Shown: in pieces, positions 1 to 10,600 of the stretch
Position numbering within the stretch: the first letter of the stretch is position 1
Layout: the number at the start of each line of letters is the position of its first letter
Assembly (NCBI GenBank): GCA_023807065.1
Contig: JAJJLU010000534.1
Location: 1-33,314, forward strand
Direction of reading: 5' to 3'
Origin: Isotricha intestinalis
Taxonomy: Eukaryota; Ciliophora; Litostomatea; Vestibuliferida; Isotrichidae
Length of the DNA stretch: 33,314 bases
Position numbers and translations under genes: made by a program
Notes under the pieces: generated by a model
What the model was told of the DNA's origin: nothing
The model's database searches: none
Seen by the model: the letters and a program-made list of their open reading frames with translations, nothing else

Positions 1-1
1 A

Positions 2-130
2 CCAAATGGTTCTATTGTTATTCAAAATGCAAATTTAGAACTTTCAGATTTGAAAATTGATATGGATAGTAAATGGTTGAATTTCTTAGATTCTTTTATC
101 ATAAATTCAAAAATTATAAAATGTAATTAA
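2..130 (+). CDS. 3' end of an unidentified protein (partial, 42 codons visible)
   Basis: The window opens inside a reading frame (frame 2) that runs 42 codons to a TAA at 128-130. The readable piece contains LELSDLKIDMDSKWLNFLDS near its middle and ends in IIKCN. Synonymous codon choice looks coding, with GAT, GAA, TCA and CAA as in neighbouring genes. The alternation of hydrophobic strand and amphipathic segment loosely recalls the beta-rich repeats of VPS13-type lipid-transfer proteins, but 42 residues are too few to name it. A GT at 123 could be a splice donor, yet joining it to either nearby AG (157-158 or 160-161) also makes an immediate TAA, so the C-terminus holds either way. Only 60 A-rich bases separate its stop from the next start. 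The 5' part lies outside the window. Confidence 0.55.
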   Translation, partial: PNGSIVIQNANLELSDLKIDMDSKWLNFLDSFIINSKIIKCN

Positions 131-190
131 CAAAAAAATATATAAAAAAATTAAAAAGAAGAAAAAAATAATTAAAAAAAAAATTAAAAA

Positions 191-3100
191 ATGAATAATG
201 GTAATTTATTCCTTTACGACGTGGATGAAATCCTAAATTCAATTCCATCAGGTGAAGTAGAATCATCCTTTATAAACGCAGATGAAATATTAAAAGAAAC
301 AGAAGAACTTTTAGAAGACCAAAAAAAAAATCCAATAATAGAGGATCCTAAATCATCAACATCATCATCAAAAGAAATAATGGACATAACATCAATATTA
401 AAAGAGAAAAATCAAAATAAATCGAAGTACAAAAATTCAATAGAATTTATAAATTATATGGAAGTAGAATATATTCAAAACCAAATAAAAAAAAATGAAA
501 AAATTTTTCAATTATCGAATTACAAAAAGCAAAATAAAAAAAAATTAGAAGCACTTCAATTTTCTCAGAAAACAACATTAAGTTCTCGTTTTTTTAAAGA
601 TGGAAATGTGATAACATCAATAGCAGTAAAAGAGGATAAAATATTTACAGGTAATAACATAGGAAAAATAAAAATGTATTCATGTGAAAAAAATCAAGAG
701 TATAAAATATTTATAAATGATGAAATATTAAAATGTGATGATAAAAGAGTTATTTGTATGGATATATCAAATGATATAAATTATTTATTAAGCGGTTATT
801 CAAATGGATATATTTGTCTTTGGGAAATTGAAAAAGGAAATTGTAGAAAAATTTTAAAAGATGAACATCATAAAAAATCAATTTTAGCAATTAAATTTCT
901 TCAATGTGAAAGTGGATTATATGAATTTTTATCAAGTGATATTAATGGTTATGTTAATAGAATAACAATATCAGAATCTTTTTTTTTTACTACAAGTGTT
1001 GAATGTATTAATATTATTAAATATACTTTTCCTTTCTTCTTAATTGATATATTAAATTTCTCAAATGAAGAAAAAAAAGAATTTAGTTTCATTGATGATA
1101 ATAATTGTCAAATTGTTGCTTTAGCTTGTACTGAATATGTTTTACTTTATCAAATTGAACCAGAGTTAAAAAAAATTTATGAATTGAAAAAACCTTTTTA
1201 TTTTAAAAAAACTCATATTCCTGATATTGCTTTTGGATTAGGTTATATTCCTAGAAATATTATATTAGATAATTATAATAATATTATTTTAAATAATCAG
1301 AAAGATTTAAATCCTTTAGCTTATGAAAAAAAAATAAATTTATTTAAAATTCAAAGATTAATTTCTATTTCTTGGGAAAAAATTGTATATATTTATGTAT
1401 TAAAATTTGATAAAAAAAATGGTCCTGATGAATTAATTTTAGTTGGTCATTATATTCATTCAGCACAAATTTTAAGAATGGGATTTTTATCAAATTCAAT
1501 AATATATTTATTTGATATGTATAAAAAATTTAAAGTAATAAATACTAGTTTATTAACTCCAAATAATATTCTTTTCAATGAAGAAAATATTCCAATTCCA
1601 CAAATAAATAAAAATTTCAAACCAGAATTAGTAGAAGAAATATTCTTAGATGAAAATATATTATTTCAATCAATAGTTCCTGATAAATTTGATAAAGGAA
1701 AATTACCTCTTCCAACATATAATAATTTAATAATAAGTCAATTGAAAACTTTATATGTTTTAGCATATAAAAATTTCCAATATGGTATTTTATTAAATTG
1801 GGAACAATGTTTAAATGATTTAAATTTAAAAAGTGAATGGATGGAAATTTTAAGTTTAGGTTTAGATATATTTAATGGAAAAAATATTTCTCTTCCTGAT
1901 ATTCCAATTGAAGAAGAAAGAAGAAAAACAAGAGTTATTTTTATTTTAAAAGGTTTAATTTTACAATATGTTGTTTCTTGTACCAACGAAGAAAATAATA
2001 ATAAATTAAATGAAGATTTAATTATTAAATGTATGAATATTTGTATTGAATTTTGTATTGAAATTAATGAAATGGATTATTTATTAAATCAAATTCAACC
2101 TTTTTTTGATGTTAGAGGTTATGGAAATTTATTTATTGAAAAATTAGAACCTTTTATTTTATGTGGAAAAATTAAAAATCAAAATTTAGGTCAAAATACT
2201 ATTTCTAAAATAATTGAATTATATATCAGCAAAAAAAATTTCCATATTTTAAGTCAAATTTTAACTCATTTAGATATTCAATCAATTGATCCAGATGAAA
2301 TTAAAAAAATATGCTGTGAACATATTTTAATTTCTCCTTTAATTTATATTTGTATGAATAGTTCTGAAAATGAATTTTTTGAACCAATAGTAAAAATTTT
2401 TGATATGTATAAAAATTCCAAAGAAATTGAAAAAGATAAATTTATTTCTTATGAAAATATTATTCAATATATTAGTACTTCTGAATTGGAAATTAGTAAA
2501 CAATATATTGGACATAAATTATTATGGTATATTAATATTTGTATTGAAGGAAAAAAATTTATTACTGAAGAAATTATTAATAAAGATAAATATGATAATT
2601 TAATGCAAAATATTTTTCTATGGCTGTTAAAAAAAAATATTTTAGATGAATTTTTAAATTTTGATTCTTTATCTTTATTTTATGTTTTAACTAAATTTTT
2701 CACTGAAGATTCTTCTTTAAAAGCAATAAAATTAATTCATTATGATAAAGATTTATTTGAAGGAATAATTTATAAAGAAGAAGAAATATCAGATTTTCAA
2801 TTAGAATTAATGATTAATATTATTATTGAAAGGGCTAAATTAATAAATAGTATTTCAGTTAATAATGATTTATATGAATTTATTTGTAATATTTCAGTTA
2901 AAATAGAAAATATTTCTAATAATATTATATTAGAAACTTCAAAATATATTTTAAGTTGTGAAAATAGAATTAATGATTATAAAAAAGAAATAGATAATTT
3001 TGGTTTTAGAAATAAAAATTTATCTATTGAAGAAATTAAAAGATTATCAAATTTAATAAATAATATGATTGAATATCAAAAAAATTCATTGACTATAGAT

Positions 3101-4543
3101 GAAAAGAAAGATATATTACAATCAACAGAAAAAACTTCTTTTGTTTTAGTAAAAATATATTTATTAAATTCTTTAAAAGAATATTTAAAATCTTTAGATA
3201 CATATATAATACAATATAAATATTCAGACAAAGTAGAAAAAGTATATACATTTATAGATAAAATACTAAAAGAATTGAAAAATGAAAATTCTGAAAAATA
3301 TCACAATTTCAAAGATGAAATTCACACAAGATTTATTTTATTAGCAAGATTATCAATAAATAAATTTATAGAATTAATAAGTAAATGGTTTGAGAACAAC
3401 CATATTTTTTCAATAGAAAAATTAAATGAAGATAAAAGAATAGAATTAAAATATATAGAAAAAGTACTAGATACATATAAAGAAAATAATTTACCAACAG
3501 ATGAAGAAGAAATATTAATATATAGTTTATTATTAAGTACTCATATAGAATTGTTATGTGAATTAAATAGAAAAAATGAAATTTTACCAAATTTAAAAAA
3601 AAGAGCTTCTTATCCAGATCAATGTTTAGATATTTGTTTAGAAAATAAAGTATATGATGCTGCTATTTATTTATATTTACATCAAGATAATACTAAAGAT
3701 GCTTTAAATTTATCTAATCAAGTTTTAAAAGAAGATTATGATAATTTAACTCTATTGTATCAGGAAAATAAATTATCAAATATTGATTCCTATATTGAAA
3801 ATCATAATCTTCTTTTAGATAGATCTATTTATATTTGTGAAAATTCAAATGATGATGAAAAAGAAATAAAAGAAATGTGGTTTAATTTAGTAAAATTATG
3901 TTATGATTATAGGAAAAGAATAAAAGAACAAAAATTAAATGAAATGTTAAAAATAATAATAAATGACATTCAAAAAATATTTGAAAAAATGTATAGTTAC
4001 GTAGGAATAAAAAGTATATTAGAATATGTAACAATTAATAATAAAGAAGTAGAATTTAAAGAATTTAAACCAATATTAATTCAAATGTTATATGGATATA
4101 CAAATTTATATAAAATATTTGAAATAGTAAGAAAATTAATTAATATTAGAGTTGGAGGAGAATTAAAATTATATAATGAAATATCATCTCAAGGAAATTT
4201 TTATTCAATGAATGTATGTGATCAATGCAATGAAAATTTTAAAAAGAATGAAATATTATCTTTATTTAAATGTGGTCATAAATTTCATTTAATTTGCTGT
4301 GTTAAACAGAATGATAATTTAATTTGCACTATTTGTAGAAATGAAGAAATTGAAGCTTCTATTACTTCCCTTAAAAATAATAATATTACTATTAGAAAAG
4401 TTAGTGATGGTGATATTAAGAAATTTAATAATAAATTCGAAAATAATAATAAAGATACAAATAATAAGGAAAATAATTATTTTTCAGGATTAAAAAATAT
4501 TGATAAATATTATTTTGATAGTGATTCAATATTTAATAATTAA
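191..4543 (+). CDS. VPS8: VPS8, CORVET tethering complex subunit
   Basis: This 1450-residue protein is the Vps8 subunit of CORVET, the Rab5-effector tether that fuses endosomal membranes. Residues about 130-480 form a WD40-like propeller, with strand pairs such as YLLSGYSNGYICLWEIEKG. Residues about 535-735 match the Vps8 signature region: FIEKLEPFIL, then ILTHLDIQSIDPDEIKKIC, then FFEPIVKIF, in the same order as in human VPS8. A clathrin-heavy-chain-like helical segment lies around 1138-1185 (LDICLENKVYDAAIYLYL). The C-terminus is a RING-H2 finger with CxxC at 1343/1346, a Cys-Gly-His core and CxxC at 1379/1382. Length fits VPS8 (yeast about 1270, human about 1430) and is too long for VPS41, which shares the architecture. 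The start ATG follows an A-run. Tetrahymena is known to have several VPS8 paralogues, one of them specialised for mucocyst formation, so the compartment served here is open. Confidence 0.92.
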   Translation: MNNGNLFLYDVDEILNSIPSGEVESSFINADEILKETEELLEDQKKNPIIEDPKSSTSSSKEIMDITSILKEKNQNKSKYKNSIEFINYMEVEYIQNQIKKNEKIFQLSNYKKQNKKKLEALQFSQKTTLSSRFFKDGNVITSIAVKEDKIFTGNNIGKIKMYSCEKNQEYKIFINDEILKCDDKRVICMDISNDINYLLSGYSNGYICLWEIEKGNCRKILKDEHHKKSILAIKFLQCESGLYEFLSSDINGYVNRITISESFFFTTSVECINIIKYTFPFFLIDILNFSNEEKKEFSFIDDNNCQIVALACTEYVLLYQIEPELKKIYELKKPFYFKKTHIPDIAFGLGYIPRNIILDNYNNIILNNQKDLNPLAYEKKINLFKIQRLISISWEKIVYIYVLKFDKKNGPDELILVGHYIHSAQILRMGFLSNSIIYLFDMYKKFKVINTSLLTPNNILFNEENIPIPQINKNFKPELVEEIFLDENILFQSIVPDKFDKGKLPLPTYNNLIISQLKTLYVLAYKNFQYGILLNWEQCLNDLNLKSEWMEILSLGLDIFNGKNISLPDIPIEEERRKTRVIFILKGLILQYVVSCTNEENNNKLNEDLIIKCMNICIEFCIEINEMDYLLNQIQPFFDVRGYGNLFIEKLEPFILCGKIKNQNLGQNTISKIIELYISKKNFHILSQILTHLDIQSIDPDEIKKICCEHILISPLIYICMNSSENEFFEPIVKIFDMYKNSKEIEKDKFISYENIIQYISTSELEISKQYIGHKLLWYINICIEGKKFITEEIINKDKYDNLMQNIFLWLLKKNILDEFLNFDSLSLFYVLTKFFTEDSSLKAIKLIHYDKDLFEGIIYKEEEISDFQLELMINIIIERAKLINSISVNNDLYEFICNISVKIENISNNIILETSKYILSCENRINDYKKEIDNFGFRNKNLSIEEIKRLSNLINNMIEYQKNSLTIDEKKDILQSTEKTSFVLVKIYLLNSLKEYLKSLDTYIIQYKYSDKVEKVYTFIDKILKELKNENSEKYHNFKDEIHTRFILLARLSINKFIELISKWFENNHIFSIEKLNEDKRIELKYIEKVLDTYKENNLPTDEEEILIYSLLLSTHIELLCELNRKNEILPNLKKRASYPDQCLDICLENKVYDAAIYLYLHQDNTKDALNLSNQVLKEDYDNLTLLYQENKLSNIDSYIENHNLLLDRSIYICENSNDDEKEIKEMWFNLVKLCYDYRKRIKEQKLNEMLKIIINDIQKIFEKMYSYVGIKSILEYVTINNKEVEFKEFKPILIQMLYGYTNLYKIFEIVRKLINIRVGGELKLYNEISSQGNFYSMNVCDQCNENFKKNEILSLFKCGHKFHLICCVKQNDNLICTICRNEEIEASITSLKNNNITIRKVSDGDIKKFNNKFENNNKDTNNKENNYFSGLKNIDKYYFDSDSIFNN

Positions 4544-5043
4544 AAAAAATAAAGTTATATATTATTTAATAAATAAAATTTTAATGTTATTTTATTTTTT
4601 TAATAATAAATAATTTAATTATAATAATATTTGAATAAATTATTATTAAATGGTATACAAAACAATATTTTCATAAAAATGATTAATTAATAAAAACCAA
4701 AATCCATTTAAAATAGATGAATAAATTTGAAAAGAAAATATATATAATAAAAAAACATTTAATATGTATTTAATAAATTATAAAAATAATTAAATGAAAC
4801 AAATTAAAATAATTTTATATAATAATTACAATTATTGCCAAGTAAAAAAAGAATTAAACTATTTTATGATTAGTTTTAATATATAATTTTATTATTTAAT
4901 ATTTCTTTTGATGAAATATATTTTTTCTTGAAAAAAATAGCGTTTTTATTTAATTGTTTTCTTCTATTTTATTTTATGTTTAGGAAAAATATTTAATAAT
5001 AATAAAAAATTATTATTTTGGACGTTAATTGATATATTTTTAA
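4544..5043. other. Intergenic region, no gene seen
   Basis: Five hundred bases of very AT-rich sequence between VPS8 and the next gene. I find no open frame of useful length, tRNA or recognisable RNA gene on either strand. A perfect 9-bp A/T inverted repeat (4995-5003 with 5009-5017, five-A loop) sits 26 bases before the downstream ATG, but this can easily arise by chance at this composition. The region presumably holds the VPS8 3' end and the downstream promoter. Confidence 0.6.
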
Positions 5044-5775
5044 ATGATCATACAAGATGACGAAAAAGAAACTATATTTCATAAAATTTATAAAGATTAT
5101 AAAATTAAATATCCTTTGGAATTTTACTTTGAAAATACAAATAAAGAAAAAGAAGATTTTAAAGAGAGCAAAAAAGAAATCGAAGATATTATTTTATCAA
5201 ATAAAAAAGGAAGAAAAAAGAAAATAAATTCTAGAAAAATTCATTCAAGATCGGATTGTGATAATATAAAAAGTAAAATAAAAACTCATTTCCATTTATT
5301 TATAATTTCATTTTTAAATAAAAAGTTAAAAGAGAATAATATTAAATTTCATTTTAAAAAAATAGATACAAAAATAACAAAAAATATAACAATAACATAT
5401 AATAAGAAATTATTAGGAATGCAAATAAAAGAAATAATTAAAAATGTTAGTGATAGATATTATGATAAGTCTTCAAATAAAAAATTAATTCAAAAAATTG
5501 AAAATTCCAATAACATTATTAATAATTATTTAAATATGACATATATGGAAATGTTTAATAATTTATATTTAAATTCTAAAAGTGAAATGTTTAAAAATGA
5601 GAAAAATGATACTTCTTATGAAGCTCATTTAGAAAAAATTAAAAGTTTATATGGTAATGATTATTTTCAAAAATTTAATTTTATGGCCAATAATTTTGTG
5701 GACAATATTTTAAATTATGATAAAAAGAAAAAAGATGTTAAACTTATTTTTTTAAATTTGGAAAAAAAAGAGTAA
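5044..5775 (+). CDS. Basic protein of unknown function with a GRKKK patch (protist hypothetical family)
   Basis: This is a 243-residue, Lys/Asn-rich protein without signal peptide or TM segment. Residues about 54-70 are strongly basic (KKGRKKKINSRKIHSR), resembling an AT-hook or nuclear localisation patch. A segment D-N-x-x-x-K-I-K followed by FHLFIISFLNKKL comes next, then an NKKLLGMQIKEIIKN stretch and a YxEMFNNLYLNS segment. I recall the order 'GRKKK patch, DNxxxKxK helix, FxNxK, LLxxxxxEI, NKxLI' from unannotated, often multicopy protist proteins, but I cannot verify this and know no function. The basic patch makes nuclear or nucleic-acid association plausible, by inference only. The ATG lies in a TTTTTAAATG context, less A-rich than other starts here. 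The 3' flank carries the 9-mer TTGAACATT at 5886-5894. Confidence 0.7.
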   Translation: MIIQDDEKETIFHKIYKDYKIKYPLEFYFENTNKEKEDFKESKKEIEDIILSNKKGRKKKINSRKIHSRSDCDNIKSKIKTHFHLFIISFLNKKLKENNIKFHFKKIDTKITKNITITYNKKLLGMQIKEIIKNVSDRYYDKSSNKKLIQKIENSNNIINNYLNMTYMEMFNNLYLNSKSEMFKNEKNDTSYEAHLEKIKSLYGNDYFQKFNFMANNFVDNILNYDKKKKDVKLIFLNLEKKE

Positions 5776-5953
5776 ATAAATTTTTTTTATATCTTTGCTT
5801 TATTTATTTATATTAAAATTAAATATATTTTTATTAAAGGAAAAAAAGACATTGTAAGAGATTAACAAATCATGAGAATAAAATTTTGAACATTATTTTA
5901 ATTAGAAAAATAAAATCTTTAAATAATATTATTCATATAATTTAAAAGATTAA

Positions 5954-7558
5954 ATGTTCTTTAATTTGTTTATTTTAAATAATTTTTTTACTCAATTATT
6001 TATTATAAAAATAAGAAATTTAAATATATTTCTAAAATTTATTAAAAATAAAATGAAAAAATTAAAATCTGGGAATTCAAAAAAAAATAATTTTACTTCT
6101 TTGAAAAATAAATGTTTTAAAATATTAGATATATATTATAGTGAAATTCCATTACGTTTCAAAGGAGAAAAAGAATATATAACATTATTAGATATTATAA
6201 TGAGTATCTTCTCTTTATTAACATTTACAATTCTAACATTTTGTTTTTTAGAAGAATTTTGGAAAAGAAAAAATTATTCAATAATATCTAACACACAATA
6301 TTCTTTAAATGAATCAATAAATTTAACAAATATACCAATTTTTTTTAATTTACTTGGTTCAAATTTTAAATTTCTTAAAAACAAAATTGATTATGAAGTA
6401 ATGATAACATATGAGAAATATAATCCTTTAAATATATCACATGAATATATAAATGTGAAAAAATGTAATATTTCAGATTATATGAAAGAACATCCAAATG
6501 TAATTATTGAAAATATTGATTTTTTTGAAGATTGTTATTGCATTGATACTTCAAATAAAGAAATTCTTTTATATGGAAAAAATGAAAATAATCAATCTTC
6601 TGCATTAACTATTAATTTATTAAAATGTGTAAATACAAGTGAAAATAATAATTGTGTTAATTCTGAAATTTCAGAAAAAATGTTATTAAATAGTTATTTA
6701 TTTTTTGGTTATTTTGAAGAAAATATTAATAATTATAATTATTTAAATCCTATTTCTCAATATTTTAAATATGAAAATATTCATTTTACTACTTCAGTTG
6801 TGAAATCATATAATTATAAATTCCAAAAAGTAAATTATATTTCTGATGATGGAATTATTTTTAATAAATTTAGATATTTTAGTTTATTTAATTTTATTGA
6901 TTTATCTTTAGATATTAGTTTTAAAGATAATATTTTTGCTATAGATGAAAACATTTTTGGTCAAATTACTTTTTCTCATAACAACCAAGTTTTAGAAATT
7001 AAAAGAATTTATTCTAAAATTACTGAAGTAATAGCTAGACTTCAAGTAATAATTAAAATAACTTATATTTTCTGTGAAATTTTTATTTCTTTTTTTTCAC
7101 AAAAATTACTTAAAGTTGATATTTTCAATAGTATTATTTTTGATTTTGATAAAAAGAAAAATCTTAATTTTAATTGGAGTGTAAAAAGTAATGAATTTAA
7201 AAATTTAATGTTAAATAGAAATAATAATGATAATAAATCTAATTCTTTGATTAGATTTATTAGAAAGGAAAAATTAATTGAAATTAACCATTTAAAAAAA
7301 AATAATAGTTTTGAAGCACAAAAAATAAAAACTAATAAACCTAATTATTTAAATGTAATAAATAATAAAATAATTTTACAATTTCATCAATTTTTTATAC
7401 CTTTATTTATGCAAAAAAAGAATAAAAATATTCTTCTTTTAGAAAATACATGTGAAAAAATTTATAAAACTATAAGTATAGAAAATATATATAAAAAATT
7501 AGAAAAGAATTCTCTAATTTATAAAGGAAATGATTTAAATTTAAATAAATTAAATTAA
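5954..7558 (+). CDS. Two-TM membrane protein of a ciliate-type family (function unknown)
   Basis: This is a 534-residue protein with one TM segment near the N-terminus (about 82-100, SIFSLLTFTILTFCFLEEF), a Cys-containing lumenal or extracellular domain of about 260 residues, a second TM segment (about 364-382, VIIKITYIFCEIFISFF) and a basic Asn-rich tail of about 150 residues. The phrase IPLRFKGEKEYITLLDIIMS before TM1 and RIYSKITEVIARLQVI into TM2 resemble a large uncharacterised two-TM family in ciliates. Its layout (short cytosolic stretch, conserved entry to TM1, lumenal domain, TM2) recalls ERGIC/ERV proteins, but homology to those is not shown. Start choice is uncertain. The first ATG would add 33 hydrophobic residues. 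Met34 at 6053, in an A-rich context (AAAATAAAATG) and followed by a Lys-rich stretch, is the more natural start. Conserved function cannot be assigned. Confidence 0.75.
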   Translation: MFFNLFILNNFFTQLFIIKIRNLNIFLKFIKNKMKKLKSGNSKKNNFTSLKNKCFKILDIYYSEIPLRFKGEKEYITLLDIIMSIFSLLTFTILTFCFLEEFWKRKNYSIISNTQYSLNESINLTNIPIFFNLLGSNFKFLKNKIDYEVMITYEKYNPLNISHEYINVKKCNISDYMKEHPNVIIENIDFFEDCYCIDTSNKEILLYGKNENNQSSALTINLLKCVNTSENNNCVNSEISEKMLLNSYLFFGYFEENINNYNYLNPISQYFKYENIHFTTSVVKSYNYKFQKVNYISDDGIIFNKFRYFSLFNFIDLSLDISFKDNIFAIDENIFGQITFSHNNQVLEIKRIYSKITEVIARLQVIIKITYIFCEIFISFFSQKLLKVDIFNSIIFDFDKKKNLNFNWSVKSNEFKNLMLNRNNNDNKSNSLIRFIRKEKLIEINHLKKNNSFEAQKIKTNKPNYLNVINNKIILQFHQFFIPLFMQKKNKNILLLENTCEKIYKTISIENIYKKLEKNSLIYKGNDLNLNKLN

Positions 7559-7681
7559 TGAAAAAACTTATTATAAACTAATTTAAAAACAAAAAAAATA
7601 ATTAAATAAATTTAATAAAAATAATTAATTTCCCAAATATAAAATCTCGAATAAATTTGAAAAAAAACCATAGAATAAAAA

Positions 7682-10600
7682 ATGGAATTTCTTTTAAATT
7701 CCACAAAAAGAATAAAAAATCCATTTTTAAAAATATTGAAAATAATTCTTATATTACTTTTACTATCAAAATCAAAAGAATTAACATGTGACAAAGTAGC
7801 ATCATTACCAAAAGATTTTGAAACTCTTCTTCCAAATTATAAAAATCTTCCAAAAGTTCATGTCTATAATTATTTTTTTTTAACAGAAACAAATTCCAAA
7901 AACAATAATTTAAATGAATTAATATTAAAAATTCAAATTCCAAATCCTTCAGTTTTTAAATTACAAATTACACCTTTTCATGCAAGATTAAAAATATCAT
8001 TTAATGATATTTCTTTTTATGCTAATTCAAATATTCCTTCTGATTATTCTAATTTTGATTTAAATAATTTATTCAATGGAGAAATTATTATTAAATTTAC
8101 TGATATTATTTTTGAACAAGATTCTATGAGTTTAGAAATGAAAAAAACTATGAGCACTGATTCTTTTTGTAATGAACCTTATTTTTTATTAGAAATTTCT
8201 TTTGAAAATAAAGATCATTATAATAAAAGATTAAACAGTATTTATCAACAAAATAAAATTTTAAGTGATTTAACTAATGAATATTATCAAGTTTTTCAAG
8301 AATTAAAAAATGCTGAAGTTAAAAAAAAAGGAAAAGATTTATTAGTTCAAAAATCTAAAAGACCAATTAGTCCTTTTAAATTAAATGTTCAATATCCTAA
8401 TTCTGATTATTTAAATTTATATAATATAACTGTTTATAATTCTTTTGATTTAAATGTTCCTTTTGAAGATAATATTGATATTTCTAATAATACTAATTCT
8501 ACTAATGATATTTCTATTTTAACTAAATATTTTCTTAAATTTCAAATGTTTAATGAATTTTTAATTGGTGGTTCTCTTAGATTTTTAATAATAAAAAAAA
8601 ATGAAATTGAAAATCTAAACAATTTAAAATGTCTAAATAATGGAAAGTGCTTAATTTCAGAGAAAAAAAGTAAAAATTTTATTGTTTTAGAAACTTTATT
8701 AACACCAGGTGATTATGTAATATTGATAATAGATTTAAATTCACAATCAACAACTCAATATTATCAAATGAGTTATGTTCCAGTATCTTTAGGAATAAAA
8801 GTTAAATATATGAAAAAAACTCAGAATAGATTTAATTGTAATGGAAAAAGACTACCAATAAATTTTGATATATTATTTAATAAAAATAAAAATTACTTTG
8901 AATATAAAGGTGATATAAGTTTTAATTTAAAAATATTATATGATGAATTTTATATATCAATTCCAGAAGAAAGTGATTATTTAATAAGATTAAATACATA
9001 TTATTCAGATGGAAATAATATAGAAATTAAAGTATATGAAATCCAAAATAATGATATTAATAATAGAACTTTATATTTACAAAGTTCTTATTTTGGAGGT
9101 CAAAGTTCAATTGTTGCTGTTTTATTAAAAGGAAAAAAATATGCTATTAATTTAGATTATTCATCTTCATTATTTGCCCAAAATGAAAGAAAAAGTTGTG
9201 AATTATATTATTTAAAATTAGCTTTAGGTTCAATGAATTATATTAAAAAATTAAATGAAATTCCTTTTTTTAAAGAAGAATCATGTAATGATTATTACAA
9301 AAAACCAATTAAAAATTCCATAGAAGAATTTTTAGAAACTTTTTCAAACGAACATTCAATTTATTCAAAGTATAGAAATTCCCAATATGAAATAATAAGT
9401 AATCCAATGACATCATATAATAATATTGAAAATAGTATTTTAATAGAATCAATAGAAGATTTTCAATTAATTTATTCAGGTTCATTTTCAGTAAATTTAG
9501 ATATTAATTTTTATTTAGAAACTATATCTGATTATATTACTGGATCAATTATTCCTGTAATAATACCAATTTATTCAAATAAAAATTTTAATATATCAAA
9601 TGAATATTTTCGAAAATTTCTCCTCCATAAAAATTCAATAAATATGAAATTATCAAAAGGAAATTATCAATTAATTTTAATTCATGGTTTAAATCAATTT
9701 ACTCCTTCAAATTCATTTAATAATATTATGGGAGATTTCTTCTTTTATCAAGATACTTTTCCAAAATGTGTTCATTTCAAATTAAGAATTGTTACAATGT
9801 TATTAAATAATATGAATCGAAGAAAATGGGAATGTAATTTTATTAATTATCATCAAGTTCCAAAAGAAATTGAATTAAAAGATTTTCAAGATAATTATCA
9901 TTATTTTAATCATCATGTCTTAATTCCCATTAATCGAACTATTTTTGATATTAAAATGCCAAATGGAAAAAAATTTATTTTAAAAGTCAGAATTCAATTT
10001 GAAGATTATTCTGATATTAATTCTATGTCTTTTACTTTGAAAAGAAATGGATTAACTTTAATAAGAGGAAAAAAAGAAATTTATGATGAAGGTGAAAAAT
10101 CAACTACTTATTATTTAAATTATTTACTTGATTCAAATATTAAATATCAATTACATTTTTCAAATAAATTTAATGATTATGGAAAATTTTTTGATAAATG
10201 TAGATTATTTACTTTAGAAATAACATTACAAAATATTGATTTTATTAAAAGTGATTATTGTTCTAATTTCACTCCTCAATTAGAAAATATAATATATAAT
10301 AGATTAATAGATGAAGATAATTCCTTAAAACAATATAATAATGAAACATTATATTTTTTTTTTGATGAGGAAAATTCAATAAATAATAAAGGAGAAAGAA
10401 AATTAAATATAAATGATAAATTAGCATCTTTAACATCATTAAATTCATTATTCCAATTTAAATTTGATTCTTCAGATCCAAATAAAATGTATTTTTCATA
10501 TGATTTTGAAATAACTTCTGATTTAGCAAGAGTAACTTTATTATTAGAAACTCCATATGCTTTTCCAATAGATTTATTTGGTAAAATATATTTAATAGAA

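Noticed and set aside
123..161. Intron starting at GT 123 that would extend the first partial gene
   Set aside because: Joining to either nearby AG still produces an immediate TAA, so the reading frame ends at the same place.
321..330. A10 run in the VPS8 coding region as a possible frameshift site
   Set aside because: The frame is continuous with conserved VPS8 sequence downstream. The Lys/Asn-coding A-run is normal at this composition, though it is a likely place for sequencing errors.
191..4543. VPS41 as alternative identity for the WD40 plus RING-H2 protein
   Set aside because: VPS41 has the same outline but is about 850-1000 residues. The central motifs and 1450-residue length match VPS8.
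4995..5017. A/T-only inverted repeat before the 5044 gene
   Set aside because: Perfect 9-bp A/T palindromes with short loops are common by chance at this base composition.
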